5,708 nt of DNA from assembly GCA_002495735.1 (NCBI GenBank), contig DAGM01000022.1:1-5708 (forward strand). The letters run 5' to 3'. Source of the stretch: Euryarchaeota archaeon UBA54 (GTDB lineage Archaea > Thermoplasmatota > Poseidoniia > Poseidoniales > Thalassarchaeaceae). Positions 4,380 through 5,708 of this stretch are shown here, piece after piece (the stretch's first letter is position 1; each line of letters starts with the position of its first letter). The position numbers and the translations under genes are program-made. The notes below the pieces were generated by a model. The model was not told the origin of the DNA. It searched no databases and worked only from the letters and a program-made list of their open reading frames with translations.

Positions 4380-5708
4380 ATGAGCGCATACGACGAACTG
4401 CTTGAGAGATTGAGGGACATAGACCTGATTGGCCAGATTGGTGGTTTGGTGAGTTGGGATCAGGAAGTACTGATGCCGCCCAAGGCTGCAGGCCTCAGGG
4501 CCGAGCAGCTGGCTTGGATCTCCAAGACCGGCCATCAGAGGTTGACCAATCCTCGCATCGGGGAGCTGCTCGATGAGTTGGAGGTCACTGACGGCCTCAA
4601 CGACGTACAGACCGCTAACGTCAGGCTGGCCCGCGAGTCATACGACAAGGCGACGAAGTTACCTACAGAATTCGTTGAGGAGATGGCCAAGCACCGCTCG
4701 AAGGCGCAAATCTCGTGGAGTGAAGCACGTGCGAAGGACGATTTCTCGATTTTTCGCGACGATCTCGCCAAGTCCATTGATCTCGCTCGTCGAAAGGCCG
4801 ACTACCTAGGCTACGACGAACTACGGTACGACGCACTCCTCGACATCTACGAGAGTGGTCTCACTGTAGCCAGAGTAGATCCATTGTTCGCTGGATTACG
4901 CGACAACGTAGCTCCCCTAATCAAGGCGGTTGTCGAGAGTGGTAACCGCCCGGACATCTCGTGGGTGGAGGATAACTCATGGGAACAGCCGGGTCAGGAA
5001 GCGCTGAGCCAAGGCGTGTCTGAAGCGATTGGTTTCGACTTCTCCGCCGGCCGGCGAGATGCTTCGACCCATCCATTCTGCGGTGGGCCTAACCCCGACG
5101 ATGTCCGCTGGACAACCCGTTACAGCGAATCTGATCCATTCGGCTCGCTGTATGGCTCGATGCACGAGACGGGTCACGGCACCTACGAACAGGGGCGCCG
5201 GCGAGACCTTGACTTCCAGCCCGCCGGCGAGGCTAACGGACTCGGAGTTCATGAAAGTCAGAGCAGGTTATGGGAGAATCAAATCGGCCGCTCTCGTGAG
5301 TTCTGTGAGTGGGCCCTGCCAATGTGGCAGAAGCACTTTCCCCAGAACATGGATGGAGTCGATTCGGAAGCGCTGTGGCAGGCAGTCAATCTTGTGGAGC
5401 CGAGTCTGATTCGCGTTGAGGCCGACGAAGCCACCTACAATATGCACATTATGATCCGTTACGAAATCGAGAAGAAACTCATCGCGGGTGATCTCGAAAT
5501 CGACGACCTCCCAGACGCATGGGACGACATGTACGAGGAGTTCCTCGGCATACGAGCGCCGAACCGCACTCTTGGAGTACTGCAGGACATCCACTGGTCC
5601 ATGGGCGCCTTCGGCTACTTCCCGACCTACACGCTTGGCAACCTGTACTCTGCGCAGTTGCTTGCAGCGGCCCGTAAGGACTTGCCTGACCATGATGAGC
5701 AGATGCGG
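4380..5708 (+). CDS. M32-family metallocarboxypeptidase (Taq type), 3' end cut
   Basis: A cytosolic zinc carboxypeptidase of peptidase family M32, which removes C-terminal residues from peptides in protein turnover. The first 443 codons are present without interruption; full members have about 490-510 residues, so roughly 50-70 are missing past the right edge. Family marks appear in order: SWDQEVLMP (25-33), HPF (231-233), the zinc site HETGH (H262, E263, H266), third ligand E292 in VHESQSRLWEN (exactly 26 residues after H266, as in the Thermus enzyme), EADEATY (347-353), and LQDIHWSMGAFGYFPTY (401-417). The start is the ATG at 4380; an in-frame TGA at 4359-4361 leaves only 18 bases upstream and no Shine-Dalgarno is present. 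All visible catalytic residues are intact, so an active enzyme is expected. A functional link to the upstream iron transporter is not evident. Confidence 0.96.
   Translation, partial: MSAYDELLERLRDIDLIGQIGGLVSWDQEVLMPPKAAGLRAEQLAWISKTGHQRLTNPRIGELLDELEVTDGLNDVQTANVRLARESYDKATKLPTEFVEEMAKHRSKAQISWSEARAKDDFSIFRDDLAKSIDLARRKADYLGYDELRYDALLDIYESGLTVARVDPLFAGLRDNVAPLIKAVVESGNRPDISWVEDNSWEQPGQEALSQGVSEAIGFDFSAGRRDASTHPFCGGPNPDDVRWTTRYSESDPFGSLYGSMHETGHGTYEQGRRRDLDFQPAGEANGLGVHESQSRLWENQIGRSREFCEWALPMWQKHFPQNMDGVDSEALWQAVNLVEPSLIRVEADEATYNMHIMIRYEIEKKLIAGDLEIDDLPDAWDDMYEEFLGIRAPNRTLGVLQDIHWSMGAFGYFPTYTLGNLYSAQLLAAARKDLPDHDEQMR

Noticed and set aside
5268..5693. A 141-codon minus-strand open frame opposite the M32 gene
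   Set aside because: It is the shadow of a highly conserved peptidase coding region and shows no recognisable domain.
1..5708. CRISPR arrays, tRNA/rRNA genes, insertion sequences, attachment sites
   Set aside because: Reading both strands showed no spaced direct repeats, no transposase or integrase motifs, and nearly all bases are taken up by seven protein genes.

Overview
The window carries seven protein-coding genes, packed tightly with short gaps. Two are cut by the window edges. No RNA gene, insertion sequence, CRISPR array or integrase is visible. The content is house-keeping and stress-related: a BolA/monothiol-glutaredoxin pair, ribulose-phosphate 3-epimerase, thioredoxin, a winged-helix/STAND ATPase regulator, a ferritin-like domain fused to a VIT1/CCC1 iron transporter, and an M32 metallocarboxypeptidase.

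Organism: a marine-type Thermoplasmatota archaeon (for example Poseidoniia / Marine Group II) is my best guess, held only moderately. The reasons are the winged-helix-plus-STAND regulator architecture, the mid-50s GC content by eye, and the start-site pattern. Genes that appear to begin transcription units have no Shine-Dalgarno sequence close to the start, whereas the downstream operon genes bolA and grx do. That pattern is common in archaea that use leaderless mRNAs, but it also occurs in some bacteria such as Actinobacteria and Deinococcus. The Grx/BolA pair is more typical of bacteria and eukaryotes. A bacterial origin is therefore not excluded.

Layout: positions 1-1368 hold a minus-strand run, read rpe, then bolA, then grx, with gaps of 48 and 4 bases. 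The thioredoxin gene (1478-1795) is divergent from rpe. It converges on the STAND regulator gene (1792-3342, minus), and both stop codons lie in one CTAG palindrome. The regulator is divergent from the ferritin-VIT iron transporter (3447-4328, plus) across about 104 bases. The M32 peptidase gene (4380 to beyond 5708, plus) follows 51 bases downstream of the transporter.

Working together: Grx4-type glutaredoxins and BolA proteins form [2Fe-2S] complexes in iron sensing or cluster delivery. The ferritin-VIT protein handles ferrous iron at a membrane, and thioredoxin handles disulfides. The window therefore leans towards iron and thiol-redox balance, with one DNA-binding ATPase placed to control the iron transporter. 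This link is inferred from position only. I do not see a clearly new multi-gene system. The least familiar pieces are the winged-helix/STAND protein with no C-terminal sensor repeats, the BolA C-terminal tail, and altered active-site loops in the epimerase.
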